Positions 1 to 14,585 of a stretch of 64,000 nt of DNA are shown here, one piece after another (within the stretch, counting starts at the first letter, position 1; each line of letters opens with the position of its first letter). Source of the stretch: Portulaca oleracea (Eukaryota; Streptophyta; Magnoliopsida; Caryophyllales; Portulacaceae); the NCBI GenBank assembly GCA_029582165.1, contig CM055876.1, positions 24,590,317 through 24,654,316 of the forward strand, written 5' to 3'. Under the pieces are notes generated by a model. The model saw only the letters and a list, made by a program, of their open reading frames with translations. It searched no databases and was not told where the DNA came from. The translations under genes and the position numbers were made by a program.

Positions 1-93
1 GCTTTATTCTATTTTTCTGATCCATCTTATCTATTTGCATTTTTGTTGTTTGTTTTCTGGAATTTTTCTCTTGTAATGACAGAAGTTATTGAG

Positions 94-466
94 GTGATTG
101 GACCTGATCATGTTCAATATCTTCATCATTCTGATAATCCCAGTTTTAGTCTCACAAATGAACCTCTTAATGGCTCTAACTAGGGCTGGGCAAACGGGCG
201 GGTGCCCATTGGACTTAAGTGAACGGGTTAAGGAAAACGGGCTCAGCCGGCTTGAATTATTTAACAGGCCGGGTACATTATGGGCCAGTCGTTTCAAATA
301 ATTCACAGGCCCCCGCGGGCCAATACCGGGCTTGAATTGATTAGCAGGTCATTAGGGTTCCTAGCTATTGTGGTCGTTGGACCAGATCATGTTCTATATC
401 TTCATCATTCTGATAGTCCTAGTTTTAGTCTCACAAATGAACTTCATGGCTCTAACTAAGGACAAT
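94..466 (+). repeat. Duplicated gag start flanking a GC-rich insert
   Basis: About 90 bases encoding the start of copia gag (ending in a Gly-Ser-Asn motif followed by a stop) occur at roughly 94-181 and again at roughly 380-466. Between them lies about 190 bases of GC-rich sequence rich in CGGGC and GGGCC. The second copy runs on into the rest of gag, so the first copy plus insert is the extra material. The insert starts TAGGGCTGGGCAAACGGGC, which resembles hAT-type termini, but no matching opposite end was found. Confidence 0.6.
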
Positions 467-1270
467 GGCGAAGATCTTGTGCAGTTTCTTTAGAAACTAA
501 GAATGCACTTGATTTGGTTGAAGGAAAGATTGCTAAACCTGCAGCTGGTTCTCTTTTGCCTTAATGGGAAAGGTGTAATAGTAAGTTAATTTCATGGCTG
601 CTTTGTTCTATTTCTAAGGATATTGCCTGATATTGCCTCTAGCATTCTCAGATTTCAGTTACAACTTACAATAAAGGGCACCAAGATTTATCAACTTCAA
701 CAAGAGACAAGTAATTCAGTCAAGGAAATCTTTCTAAGTCTGGATATTTACTAAGTGCAAGCAGTTTTGGGATGAATATGTCATGATAATTACACCCTGT
801 AACTGTGATTCTGAGTGTTCTGCTTCAAAGCTCATAGCACGGCAGCAGCTTCTCCAGTTTCTAATGGGATTGAATGATGAATACAAGGTTATGAGAGGAA
901 GTATCTTGATGATTTCTCCTCTACCAAGTGTTAATCAGTCCTATAGTACTGTTCTGCAAGAGGAACAGCAACAGAATATCAAGAAGCATTCCAGCCCTGA
1001 AGAAGGCTCCATGAGGTTTCTCTCTAATCACCAAAGAAGTTTTCCTAGACCTTCTACCTTTGCGAATGCTGATGCTCATCCTAATTTTCATCAGCCTGTT
1101 CCAAACTCTTATCGCCCATTCAATCAGCCATATCTTTTCAATTAATACAACCCTTATTCCTATCTTGCACCAAGGCCTCCAAATTCTCACAAAAAAGCCT
1201 GACTGTAATTACTGCAGGAAGCCCGAACATCCAATTGAGAAATGTTTTAAGATGCTGAAACAGAAGTAGA
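466..1270 (+). pseudogene. Copia gag remnant
   Basis: Translation in shifting frames gives a UBN2-like gag region, best preserved at 783-1145 (ARQQLLQFLMGLNDEY is typical of copia gag). It is followed at about 1204-1245 by a CCHC zinc knuckle (CNYCRKPEHPIEKC) that would bind RNA in the capsid. Several stops and frame changes interrupt the region, so no full protein can be made. Confidence 0.75.
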
Positions 1271-1839
1271 ACCAGAATGATCATGTCAACGAATTGTGGC
1301 AAATGTACAAGCTGACGTTGCAAGCACATCACAAGCACCATGACTCAGGACATATTCTGTCTGAACCCGGACATCCTACTCATGGTGTTGTTAAGCGAGC
1401 AAATTGGAATAAAAAAGAATACTCCTCTCCTAAATATTTTTTATTCCTATGTTCCTATTTCAAAACCTTGTTATATCACAATGCCTAATGGTCAGACAGT
1501 TGTTATTAAATATTAAGCATATAGGAAATAATAATCTGCAGTATGCCAGTAAATTAGCTTAACAGTTACTGACTAATGTTGTTTTTACTCCTAATGCCTG
1601 TTACATTCAGGACCTCTGAAGACCAGTTCTTGGTAAGCAACAAGGCCACAAGGGGCACTTTACTAGGCTAATAATTTTTCTCAATCTACACATCATTTGC
1701 TCATAAACAATACAACACCACACTCCTTTTATCTACAACAGAATTATAGAATTGTAGATTGGGTCCACCCTTCAGATGAGCAGATGAGCTCCTATCTAAA
1801 TCCCTGAAAGTATCCAGCACGACAGATTCAAGAAAATCA

Positions 1840-2766
1840 GTGTGCAGTCTTTGCCCTCAAGCTAACCAAAACAAAAGTTCTTTTTCTTCTAGCTCTAGTA
1901 TATCTTTACATATGTTTGAATTCTTACATGTAGACATATGGAGACCTTTCAAAGGTGCTATACATGATGGTTTTCATTCTTTTCTTACCATCGTAGATGA
2001 TTGCTCTAGAAGCACTTGGTAGATCTTCCTTCTGGTAAAAGCAGTGCATTCCCTATGTTAGTTTCATTATTTTTGTTTCTCAACAATTCAATGCTGTGGT
2101 AAAGACCATTTGATCTGATAACGGACAACAGTTTTGTGATAAGCATGCTAATTCTTTTTATGAAGCCAAAGGTACATCATCAGACTTCATGTGTAGAAAG
2201 GCAACAGCAAATGCAGTCGTACAAAGGAAGCACAAGCATATTCTTGAAGTAGCTCATTCTCTTTGAATTCAAGCAAATTTACCTTTCAAGTTTTGTGGTG
2301 ATTGTGTTCTAATTGCTACTTATCTAATAAATGGACTTCTGACTTCAGCTATTCAATACAAGACTCCATATGAAGTGCTTCATGGTAGAAGTCCTGATTG
2401 TAATCATCTAAAGTGTTCGGCTGTTTATGTTTTGCTTCCACCCTTAATGTTCATGGATCAAAGTTTGATCCAAGAGCTAATCCTTGTATTTTTCTTGGTT
2501 ACCCATTTCATAAGAAAGCTTACAAGTTCCATAATCTAGTTACCAAGAAAATCATTTACAGCAGAGAAGTTAAGTTTCATGAAACTCATTTTCCTTATCA
2601 TACTTTTTCTTCTGATCTTGTTCTGCCTGACAGTTTATTCTTTTATTCCGTGGCTGATAATCCACCTGTTGACAGTAATCTCCCTACTGATTACCTAATG
2701 ATTCTTCTTCCTCTCTACAGCAAGTTCAGAAACTATTCTAATCATTTCTCCATCTGCTCCTATTAG
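1840..2766 (+). pseudogene. Copia integrase remnant
   Basis: At 1840-2022 the frame reads the start of the integrase core, including HVDIWRPF and LTIVDDCSR, which contain the first catalytic-type aspartates. The middle is out of frame and full of stops. At 2413-2766 the C-terminal copia integrase region reappears ([21 protein letters not shown]). It lies between the gag and RT remnants, as expected for Ty1/copia. It is not functional. Confidence 0.75.
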
Positions 2767-2986
2767 AAAATCAAGCAGACAGACTAAACCTCCTTCTTAT
2801 CTAAAGGATTATAAGGTACCAAGCCAACTCAAGCACAGCTGCCATATTGTCAATTTTACTGCTTTAACTGCCTCCCAGCAACAGTATATCACTCAGCTTG
2901 AGCATCTACAAGAACCAACTTGTTAAAACAAGTTCCTCAATTCCCTGAATGGATTCAAGCTATGAAAAAAGGAAGTTGATGCTCTT

Positions 2987-4312
2987 ATGCTCACCCTAGG
3001 CAAGAAAGCCATTAGCTCTAAATGGGTGTACAAAGTCGAATTGAAAGCAGATATTTCCCTTGAAAGGTGTAAGGCTCGACCTGTGATAACAGGTAACACT
3101 CAAAAGGAAAGCATATACCATACAGAGACATTCAGTCCAGTTATCAAGATGATCACCATTAGAACTATCATTCCTTTAGCTTTTGCCAGAAAATGGTCTC
3201 TATTTCAACTAGATGTCAATAATGTTTTATTACATGGTGATTTGCATGAAGAAGTTTATATGAAACTGCCTGAAGAGGATTACCTAATCCTACTAACAAA
3301 CTCTGTTGATTACAAAAATCCATATATGGATTGAAACATGCATCAAGGCAATGGCATTCAAAGTTAGCTGATTTTTTGAAGTCACAAGGGTATATCCAAT
3401 CCAAGAATCATTACAGCCGGTTTACCAAGAAAACAGCTTCATATATCACTATAGTAGCTGTTTATGTTGATGATAATTTACTAACTGGGTCTTCTATCCC
3501 TGAGATTCACAGATTAAAGAAGCTACTACATTCTACTTTTGGAATTAAAGACCTAGGTTTGCTGAATTATTTTCTGGAACTTGAAGTATCTCATTTGTCA
3601 CATGGAGTGAGTCTTACACAAAGGAAGTTTACTCAGGAGTTATTAAAGGATTCAGAGCACCTCAATTCTAAACCTACACTTACTCCTCTTCCTTTGAATA
3701 GCAAGGTTTCTTCTGGCATGGGAGTTCCTTTATCAGATCCTTCTATGTATAGAACCTTTATTGGAAAATTGAATTTTCTAACACTAGGCCTGAGGTTTGT
3801 TTTGCAGTTCAAACTCTTAGCCAATTTATGCAAGCACCTACTACTTCTCATATAGCTGCATTAGACCACCTACTCAGGTACATTGCAGGGACATCTGGTC
3901 GAGGCATTCTTCTAACAGGAGTTGACAATTTACACATGACTACCTTCTCAGATTCAGACTTACTTGCCTGTCCAACGAGTAGAAGATCAGAGGCTATTTG
4001 GTGCTTCTTGATCAGTTTCCCATTAGCTGGAAGTCAAAGAAGCAATCTACAGTCACACATTCTTCTGCTGCAGAAGAATATAGGGCCATGGCACAAGCTG
4101 CAGCTGAGGTCACATGGTTAGTCAGTTTACTTAAAGAATTAGGAGCTCCTGTTGTCAAGCCCGTTACTCTCAACTGTGACAATCAGTCAGCACTTCACAT
4201 TGCAAAGAATCATTTCTTCCATGAGGGTACCGAGCACATAGAAGTGGACTGCCACTTTACCCGAGACAAATTCATGGAAGGATTACTTCAATTGAGCTGT
4301 CAAGCCCATTAA
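2987..4312 (+). pseudogene. Copia reverse transcriptase / RNase H remnant
   Basis: 2987-3334 reads the RT N-terminal half (SKWVYKVELKAD, ETFSPVIKM, FQLDVNNVLLHGDL). 3331-3855 continues with the YVDD catalytic box and DLGLLNYFLELEV. 3828-4312 reads RNase H pieces in two frames (SSAAEEYRAMAQAAAEV, CDNQSALHIAKN, HIEVDCHF). At least three frame changes separate the pieces, and the final domain ends shortly before the purine-rich tract and LTR. The remnant is non-coding, but its lineage is clear. Confidence 0.8.
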
Positions 4313-4330
4313 TTATGCTGAGTTGGAGTT

Positions 4331-4485
4331 TGTTACATATGTCTGTTATCCCTCTTTTCTTTCTGTTTCTCTTTGATCCTTTCAATTATAAATAGAGTCA
4401 CAGCTAGTCTTTGTAATTACTTTCTCATTCAGAAATCATAAATCAGAATTACATTCTCTCTCTTTTTGTCTCTTTCTGTTCTACA
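4331..4485 (+). repeat. Copia 3' LTR (about 155 bp)
   Basis: A purine-rich stretch (GAGTTGGAGTT) directly precedes TGTTACATATG, and the candidate LTR ends at TTCTACA, giving the TG..CA ends expected of an LTR. Inside is a TATA-like TATAAATAG near 4390. The partner LTR lies outside the window, so the boundaries are inferred from ends alone. Confidence 0.55.
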
Positions 4486-6125
4486 TTTTATGTTTCTACT
4501 TTCTGATGCAAATCAAGATGGATACAATTGACAGAACAGGATAAAGAAAAAGAGAGAGGAGGTAATAGGTGTACAAAAAGGGAGACAAATCTCAACTACA
4601 GTGGACTCTATTTTTGCATTTCATTTCTCCAGCAGCGGCAGAACTGCTGGGTTCCCTCTTACTTTTGGTAGGAACTGCAATTCAAAAATTATATACTCCC
4701 TCCGTCCCAAAACTACAATCCATTAGAGTCATGATTCTGTGAGAAACCAATAAGGCTCTTCAATCTAAGATGGGCTAACCAATTATGAAGGAGTGGTAAA
4801 CGACGCTATCAAAAGATTAAGGAACTATGCTTGGTATAGCAGTATCACAATATTCATCAACACTTACAAGTCAACTTAAGTAAGTTAGCTGATATTAATG
4901 TCAAAATAAGTCCAATGACTAGACCGAAAGTTTCCCTAGCATATGGGAATACGAAAGGTTGTAAATATATGTGATCTTTTGCTATTTGGGTAATCAAATC
5001 AATATTCCAGTCCCATGTTATATGAATGTTCGATGGTTAGTATTATATTATATCATACAAATCGATTAGCCCCATGCCTTTTCTTGAGCAAGTGTATAAA
5101 TTAGGATCATTTTTTTTCACTTTTGTGAGGTCCACCTGTGAAAATTGCCGTAATTCTTATTTTACGACAAGAACAAACTCACTGTACACTGTCACAATTG
5201 GTTTGAATTTTGAACATAGAAACGACCAAGTAAAAGACAATCTCAATATTCAATGACCAAGCCAAAGGCATCTCAATATAAGTGCCACAACACTTCCTAC
5301 ACTCAGGATAGACTACACCGCCAGAACTGTGAGCTATAGCAGAATGTTGATTCAAACACACAAATAAGGTCACCATAATCAAAAGTCAAAACGAACCACC
5401 ACCATCTACACTTTCTGAAAACTTAGAAACTGCATGAATTGTACCCAAGTGTCCAAAACTTCGAGAATCTTAGAAACATGGTTTTCTGGGTCATTTCTAA
5501 CTAACTTTCACACAAATTTAGTCTAGTTTTTGGCTTTGGCACGGGGATTGTATGGGTATATGGCAATCCCAGTAACTATGCTTAAAAATGATAACACTAG
5601 TAATCTTGAACAAAGAACGTTCAAACTTCAAGAATTTTGTTCCAGTCTATAAAGCTTGGGGCTGGATGATGGACTGTCAACACATTTTCTTGCTTCTGTG
5701 AAGCTTAAAGAACACTTAAAGGAATAGAAATAGAATCTGCCCCACAGTTCTCAAGAAGTAATTGCTACAAGCCTATACCCATGAAGATCTCTAAATCTGA
5801 ATCTTCCATTCTTCGCAAAACATCTTTTTGATGTGCACCTTATTTTATTCCGCAAATGAGGATTCAGAATTAAAAGAAAGCAACGAGTACAGCTTGAATT
5901 AACCGAGCAAAAGGTGAGGGGAGGGACAGGACACTGTTTTTCAAAACTCATACTTCTAGAGATTGGGAAAGAGATGAGAGAAGGCCCACACAAGAAGTCT
6001 TAAAAATCTTAAACTGAGAAAAGATAGTATCAGCAAACTCTTAACAAAATTAAGAAAAGATAGTATCAGATAGAAAATATCACCCCGTCTTATAACAATC
6101 TTTCTCTTAGGGGAAAAAAGAGTAC
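4486..6125. other. No gene seen; probable uL15m intron or 3' flank
   Basis: I see no conserved coding sequence on either strand. A Stowaway-like terminus (CTCCCTCCGTCCC) occurs at about 4694 without a recognisable partner end. The minus strand was searched for the last exon of uL15m, expected to follow exon 3, and no match to its usual C-terminal residues was seen. Confidence 0.5.
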
Positions 6126-9050
6126 CTCAAGATGAATGGGCCATTTGATTTGCTCGGAACCACGTGCCATCAGCCTGACTCCATCCCCTATTTGCTTTCC
6201 TATTGCTCCTGCATCCTACATATACCAGAAACTTGAAATAAACCGACTAGAAATTACTATAATAAAAATAAGTGAATCATTAATGATGTAAATTGAAGGA
6301 TCAATATACAAACCTTGAGAGTTTTCATTGTGATCAATTCAGAAGAATCAATTTTTCCCATGTTAATGAGCTTGGCAATCTTCCCCAGCCCAACTGGCTG
6401 CCACAAACACCATGAATGCTTAGATTCATGTTGGTATTAAACATAATAACAAAATTGCAAAAAGTCATAATACCAAAATAGAAGTTCCCAATCCTAAGAT
6501 TCAAGGCCCAAATAAATAAATAACTAAATAAATATAATGTAAACAAAAAAGCCTTTCAGTTCACCAGGAATCTTCTTTCCACAAGGTCAATAGAAGGTCA
6601 AATATCCATTCTAAAGGACAAATAGATTCTACAAGACATGCAGACCCATAGCATTAATTTGAAAGAAATGTCTATAAAAGCAATCCCATAGGTGTTGAGG
6701 AACAAGTGACATAAAAATGTAGACAACTCAGTTTCTTTGCAATCATTGCCATGCAAAAGATAAAAATGATGATTGGGCAAGTTTTGAGCTTCCCATAAAT
6801 AGACGGAATCAAACATTTAACTTCCAACATATGTATTGTCAAGTAAAAGGCAAGTTGACTTTGTTCTGTTCCACAGGCTCATCATTGTCGAAACTGAATA
6901 TATCAACATAATTTGCCAGGTAGGCATCTTATGTTCTAAATATCCTATACATATTCATAACCTCACATCCTTACCCATTTTCACATTTGTGTCTTGCATC
7001 CAAGGTTATCGTAATAACTAATAACTAGGGAAGCATTGAGACAGATATCTTTAGGAGCAATTCTAAGTGACGAACTTAACAACTATTAGCATGACGCCAA
7101 AATCACATGTAGATGCATATTGCACTGACATTCTGTACTTTCGAGAAATTCAAGATATTTTTAACTCTAAAGACTACTTTAAATATCCATCTACAGTATA
7201 TAGATTCTCATTATGCTTCAGAAGTATGATGAAGTCACAAGCTCACTCCTCTATCTCTCAGAAGCCTCAACTGTATCCTCAGCCGTAATCAATTTTCTCT
7301 TTTCATATCGTGATTTACAAACATCATAATTTGATAACAAAGTTCCTGCACCTAGAAAAGATGAGCACAGTTTCCCCAAATTTGATATCCTTCCAAGACA
7401 TATAATATCCTCCAGAAGAAACAGACAACGCAAGGGTTTATAGCTCTACAGAGCACGTCTCACAAAACATAGAACATCAAAGGTTTTCAACTCTTGTGAA
7501 CTACTGCATTTCATATTGGCTTTGCTTGATTTCACTTAGGGAACTTACGGTCAACAAAATAGACATTAGGAAATATGCCTTTCTCAAATTGAGTATAGGG
7601 TACTGTTTTAGGCCCGATGAAGCAATGAAATCTTCAATGTAGGATCTTTTGCCCAAATTGGATCCGACAAGAATGACCCAGTTATCTGAATTAAGGTTTT
7701 CAACTCTTGTGACTTGTTCTTCATGGGAATTTGAACAGTGTTTAAATCAAGTGCTAAAAGCTTATACTTTCAGGTCTTAGGGCCTCTAATCAAACTCCTC
7801 CGCCAATTTCCTTTTAATCCTTTAATCAATTCCTACTTCGTCAGTCATCTACTAAACCACAAAAATACCTATCCTAATATATCCCCGTAGTCCAAGTCCA
7901 CGGGGAGCTAACTCCCTCGAAACACTTTAGGTTCTTTCCCTCCAAATACCCCAAAAGAAAATCACATGTGGTACAACCATGGCCTTCTACGGTTTTTTGC
8001 CAAAATACCCTCCCAAGCAACAACCTGACTCCTAGGTCCTAATTGAACAGGAAACATGCTAAGTTACACCTAGGCAACAAAAGGCTAAATCCCAAATAGA
8101 CATAGCAAAGTCACATTGAAGAAACAAACGATGTAGAGATTAAGCATCTTGAATCCAGCCTAACTTCCAAAAGACCACTAAGCTCAGTGTTCAATTCTGA
8201 CTTAGTCTTCAATTTCATCCATATCAAAACCACAAAGCTAGACTAGAATAAACCAAGCCTATTGATCCCAGTCCAGCTTCCTGAAAGACCAAGTCTCAAA
8301 TTGATACAATTCAAACTGTAAGCACAGTACACTCAAAATTGTACCAAAACTAATTGCGGGTCATATCTACTCCCTCCGCTTCATATTAATTGTCGGTTAA
8401 CATCATTAATTTCTCAATATATACATTGTTCTAGTATACGAAACTATACGAAACAACTATCATTATATTCATAACGAAAGATATTATCATGAGAATATAA
8501 TGTTGTAATTTTTTGTTATAAGAAATTCTTAGTTAAATCAACTAGACATAGCCAAACTACACAAACTAAGTTACATTGCACTGAAATACAAATTGGAAGC
8601 TGCATCTAAATCGTATGAATAGCCGAACAAAAGTGAGAATACCTGAAAGTCGAGAGTAAAGGGGTTCTTAAAGCCACGTTTGGGGAGGCGGCGACGCAAA
8701 GGGGTTTGTCCTCCTTCGAACCCAAACTTCATGGTTCCACGAGCCTTCTGACCCTTATGACCTCTCCCAGCAGTCTTTCCAAGCCCAGACCCAATACCAC
8801 GACCCTTCCTTTTCTTCTGCTTGGTGGCACCGGGGTTATCCCTCAGATCATTCAAACTCAACAGACTGTATGCCCTCCTTGTCATCGCCATCGAACCAGC
8901 CATGGAGAAGCCCCCATTTGAGCATGGATCGAAATGAGTCGCCTTTTGGAAGGGGTTGATGAGGATGGGTGTTGGAGGAGAGACGAAGTTGGGTTTCGAG
9001 ATGCCGCGGATTGAAGAGGAGAGTAGTGAAGGAAGTCGTCGTCTTAGCAT
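6126..9050 (-). CDS. Mitochondrial large-subunit ribosomal protein uL15 (L15), exons 1-3, 3' end missing
   Basis: Nuclear gene for the uL15 protein of the mitochondrial ribosome, which binds 23S-type rRNA in the large subunit. Exons on the minus strand are 9050-8643, 6397-6314 and 6215-6126, all with GT donors and AG acceptors and with codon-phase 0 joins. Exon 1 starts [13 protein letters not shown], an Arg/Ser-rich, acid-poor leader typical of mitochondrial targeting. The uL15 signature follows: [19 protein letters not shown], then [19 protein letters not shown], then [17 protein letters not shown]. Exon 2 encodes [17 protein letters not shown] and exon 3 ends with [10 protein letters not shown] at a clean GT donor. 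The open frame extends upstream of 9050 without another ATG, so 9050 is the start. The C-terminal exon (about 80-90 residues in plant relatives) was not found: it either lies left of the window, beyond the copia element, or is lost. Confidence 0.9.
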
Positions 9051-9089
9051 TTTAAGCTCTGAAAAATTGGAGATGGCACGGCAATTCAA

Positions 9090-10711
9090 TGGAGAAAAAG
9101 AGGAAGAAAATGAAGGAGAACGTTAAGCGAGCCTGATTTTTGCACTGGAGGGAAATAAATGAGGGGGTTTAGTTATTTAGGTGTTTTTTTTTATGTTAAT
9201 TAGGAAATTAATTATAGAGTTCACCATCAACGATCAACATTATGTCATCCAAGGTTCCCGGCCAATCAAGTGACATTTTTGTTACAATTAGCATAATTTA
9301 ATGATAATTAGTTAACAAACTTTTTCCAAGTTGTTTTTCTGTCATTTTATAAAGTTTAGTGACATTTTTATCCAAACTCACAAGGACAATGCTTAAAAAT
9401 TAAGAAGGGAACCTACAATTACTTTCTCCGGCTAATTCTAGTACTCTTTAGGATTGTAGGAAGGGTGATCTGCTTCTATTTTTATTTAAATTTATATTAT
9501 ATTTCAGGATGAAATGTTAATTAAAAATATTTGACACAATATAATTACTAAATCTACTACTCCCTCCTCCTCATATTATTTGTTTCTTTAGATATGATTT
9601 AGAAAACCAAAAAAACTTTCATTTAACATTAATTTAACTCAATGGAAATGTGAAACTGTTGAATAAAATTCTGAATAAAAAAGAAAAAGGTGAATAACAA
9701 TGAAAAATGGAAGAAAAATATGTAATTAATAAGCTTAATTTGATAAATTAGTTATTAATATGTTATTGGAATTATAAAGTGACAGATATTATGAGAAAAA
9801 ATAAAGTCAGTTAAAGTGACAGATAATATGGGAAGTGGTGGTTACAACTAAATTTGTGTGGTGGTTAGTATTGTTAGTTAAAGTGATAGATAATATGAAA
9901 AATGAAAGAAAAAATAGTATGTTCTTTTGTATGGTCGGCCAGTGGTGGTTACAATTAAATTTGTAAAATGTAGTTAGTATAGTTAGATGTGGTTAAGTTA
10001 GTGATAAAAATGATTGGTGTGGTAAATTGGTATGTAGGTTAAAAAGAAAAACTTAAGTAGGAGAATGGTGGGAGTGAGTATGTGACTATATTAATATATT
10101 TTTAGCAAGATATTGGAGTAAGAAAAAGTAATGCAAGTGACTTGTGTGGTTATTATAGTTAGATATGGTTATTTTAACGCACAATAATACGAGTATTGAA
10201 TGTTAATAGTCATCTTGAATTTCATAATTCACAATTTTATAACTTTTAATAATATTTTCTCTAACAATTATATATATTTATCAACTATTAAGAATATAAT
10301 ACTTATTAGCTAAGTCAAAAGATATAAATAATAAGCTAAAAATCAACCGTAGTGAAAAATGTACATTTTATGCATAATTTTATATTTATGAAAAAATATA
10401 AATAAATAAATATTTTTATATAGTTTATAACTCATAATAATCCTCAAAATAACAAGATAATATCTTTATAATGATTTAGATATCCTTATAACCCTTGTCA
10501 TTTTACTATTTAGGGTTTAAGTATAAGTAATTTGCAATGTATCAATTATTTTTAATACAATATATATCAAAGATTAAAAAAAAAAAGTTGCAGTCCATTT
10601 ACAGTGTCAACTTATCTTTCTTTATTGTGATTTGCGAAATTGGATGCCTTTTTAAATGTCTATTGGCTATTGCTGTTTGAATTTTTTTCAATGCTAGTTT
10701 TGGTAGTGTGA
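9090..10711. other. Intergenic, AT-rich, with MITE remnants
   Basis: No gene seen. About 9555-9835 looks like a degenerate Stowaway-like MITE: one end reads CTCCCTCCTCCTCATATTAT and the phrase GTGACAGATAATATG, its inverted counterpart, recurs near 9777, 9814 and 9880. About 10190-10500 is a diverged copy of the MITE family seen at 41790-42176 and 44012-44572, sharing for example ATTATATATATTTATCAACT and ATAATACTTATTAGCTA. Confidence 0.5.
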
Positions 10712-11215
10712 GACCTGTCAATTCGGTGGGCAGTAGGTTTCGGGTCGATCGTATATCGGGTAAATATAGGTCGGGTGTATTTTAGGTTCGGGTAAATACA
10801 GGCAGTATATTTCAATTTCGAGTGAATCCAACAGGTTATGATTGCGACCTTTTTCTGTTTTTTCTTTTCAAAAAATGGTCTCTAAATATTACTTTTTATA
10901 CATATACATAATAAAAAGTTTCTAGTAACGATAGATTATTGTAACTATTTTGACTTAAATTAGAGAAATAACAAATAAATAAGTTACACTTATAGTTTAA
11001 CGTTAAAAATTACAAAGAAAAATCACAAATTCTAATAAAGTTGAACTTAAAAAATTAATTTTTTGGGTCAAACGGGCAGGTCGGATTTGACCTACTAATT
11101 TTCAGGTTCGGTATACTTCGGATTTAATTCAAAAAACCATGTTCAAAACCCAAATATTTCGGGTAGGTTCAGGTCAAGTTATCGGGTCAATCAGAAATTG
11201 GCAAATTGCCAGGTC
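10712..11215. mobile_element. Non-autonomous hAT-like element (about 0.5 kb)
   Basis: The left end reads GACCTGTCAATTCGG and the right end reads TTGCCAGGTC, so the termini are imperfect inverted repeats. Flanking octamers TAGTGTGA (10704-10711) and TAGTGGAG (11216-11223) match partly, as a decayed 8-bp target duplication would. The ends are rich in CGGGT motifs. No transposase is encoded. Confidence 0.5.
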
Positions 11216-11600
11216 TAGTGGAGGTACTAAGAATGTACTGGGAGTACTCTTATTGTAGAAGACCTATTTAACATTAATTAGACAAGGGGATAGAATTAAG
11301 ATATCAATGACTAAACTTCATTCAAACAACACTATTACGGGCATCATTATTTAAACAGTATGAACATTTCTAACCTAACCCAAACTGGCAAACTCAGCTG
11401 AATACTTTCTTGATGTCATAAGTTACGAACAAAGTTGGCTTTCATTACAGCATTCAAGGCAGAGGCAACCAAGACCCACAGCCACAACAATAGATGGAAG
11501 GAAGGACTCTCAGTAGAAGTTCTTACAAACACAACACACGACTCCAAATTCTTACTTTATGTTCATTGATCATTTTCCAGTACGTCACAATAGCAGGGGC

Positions 11601-12210
11601 TAGGGATGGCAATGGAGCGGGGAATCCCCAAACCCGTCGGGGCCCCGCCCCGCTCTAGGGAAAAATCCCCGCCCCCATTGGGGATGAGGACGGAGACGGG
11701 GACGATTTTCTAAAATCCACTCGGGGACGGGGCGGGGATAGGGACAAAATTTTTCCCATCCCCGTCCTCATTTTCTCCGCCGGGGTGAATTCCCCGTCCC
11801 CATCCCCGAATCTCCATCCCCGAAAATGTTAAAATTACCGAATAACCTTTATTCTAATTTGATATATATATTAATGGGAAAGACAAAGTAGTAATTTTCC
11901 ACTTTATTCTCACTTGTTGATATATTATTGTTTGATTTTGATGTATTATTACTTGAACAAGTTAAATACGTTGTATTTTGAATCTGTTAAAAACCGGGTT
12001 CGATTAAAAATCGGATCCGATTAAAATTTAGTTAAATTTAGGATAGTTTTAAAAAATCCCCGTTGGATCCCCGTTGGGGATGGGGCATCCGCAGGGATGG
12101 GGATGGGGCAAAAATCATTCCTCAAAGCGGGGATGGGGATGAGTTTTGGGAGCGGGGATGGGGACGGGGGTATACTCCCCCATCCCCGATCCGCCCCGTT
12201 GCCATCCCTT
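11601..12210. mobile_element. Non-autonomous hAT element, GC-rich subterminal repeats, perfect 8-bp TSD
   Basis: This 610-bp element is flanked by identical octamers GCAGGGGC at 11593-11600 and 12211-12218. Its ends, TAGGGATGGCAA and TTGCCATCCCTT, are inverted repeats. About 200 bases at each end are packed with CCCCG/CGGGG motifs, and the centre is AT-rich. An 8-bp duplication with TAGGG-type ends is the hAT signature. It lies just 3' of the ubiquitin-eL40 stop codon (12529, - strand) and may be in or near its 3' UTR. GC-rich reading frames inside are not genes. Confidence 0.85.
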
Positions 12211-12528
12211 GCAGGGGCAAGATAATAATGAATGATGGATTTGCAGTAGTGTTAATAAAAACATAATAACAAATGAGTACAACTAAAGCACAATACCAAT
12301 TAAACCAAAGAAAGGTCAAATAAGACTACCAATGAAACACAATTAATTGTCCACCAAAACATGGGTCACAACAACCCATTAATCAGACAGAAAATGCTAC
12401 TGGTTTTTGATTGTTCAAAGCCAAAGCTGCCTGATTGAATACAAATAACAGTACAACGACAAACGAACCACACAATATAACACAACATTGGTAGCAAAAC
12501 AACACAAGGAAAAATAGATCAGAGCAAT

Positions 12529-14397
<1,869 letters not shown>

Positions 14398-14507
14398 CCT
14401 GCCGGAACTTCCCCTCTTCTCTCTTTCTTCTCTATCTATTAAACTTTGTTGGTGTGAGTTCGGCGGAGGGTGAGAAGTGAGAACCCCTATTTCTGGCGTG
14501 GCGAGGG

Positions 14508-14514
14508 TTTTATA
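14508..14514 (-). promoter_or_regulatory. TATA box of ubiquitin-eL40
   Basis: The minus strand reads TATAAAA here, 111 bases upstream of the start codon and followed by a pyrimidine-rich leader. Spacing fits a plant TATA box with a 70-80 base 5' UTR. Confidence 0.6.
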
Positions 14515-14530
14515 TTCGAGCGAAATGAGA

Positions 14531-14539
14531 TTAGGGTTT
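14531..14539 (-). promoter_or_regulatory. Telo-box upstream of ubiquitin-eL40
   Basis: The minus strand reads AAACCCTAA just upstream of the TATA box. Telo-boxes of this form are common in plant promoters of ribosomal protein and translation genes, which fits the gene downstream. Confidence 0.55.
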
Positions 14540-14585
14540 TTAATTGGTCACATGCGGTCACGTGACCTTTAGAAAAACATTGTAT

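Larger units (their letters stand above)
1..4485 (+). mobile_element. Decayed Ty1/copia LTR retrotransposon, 5' LTR outside window
   Basis: The stretch reads in copia order on the + strand: gag with a zinc knuckle, integrase, reverse transcriptase, RNase H, then a purine-rich tract and a short LTR. All domains are broken by stops and frameshifts, so this is an old immobile copy. The window starts inside its 5' leader or gag region; no upstream LTR or primer site is visible. It lies downstream of, and antisense to, the uL15m exons, so it may sit in that gene's last intron. Family assignment rests on domain order (integrase before RT) and on the YVDD catalytic motif. Confidence 0.85.

Noticed and set aside
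9087..9089. Upstream start for uL15m
   Set aside because: The codon is TTG; the first ATG in frame is at 9050 and begins a typical mitochondrial leader.
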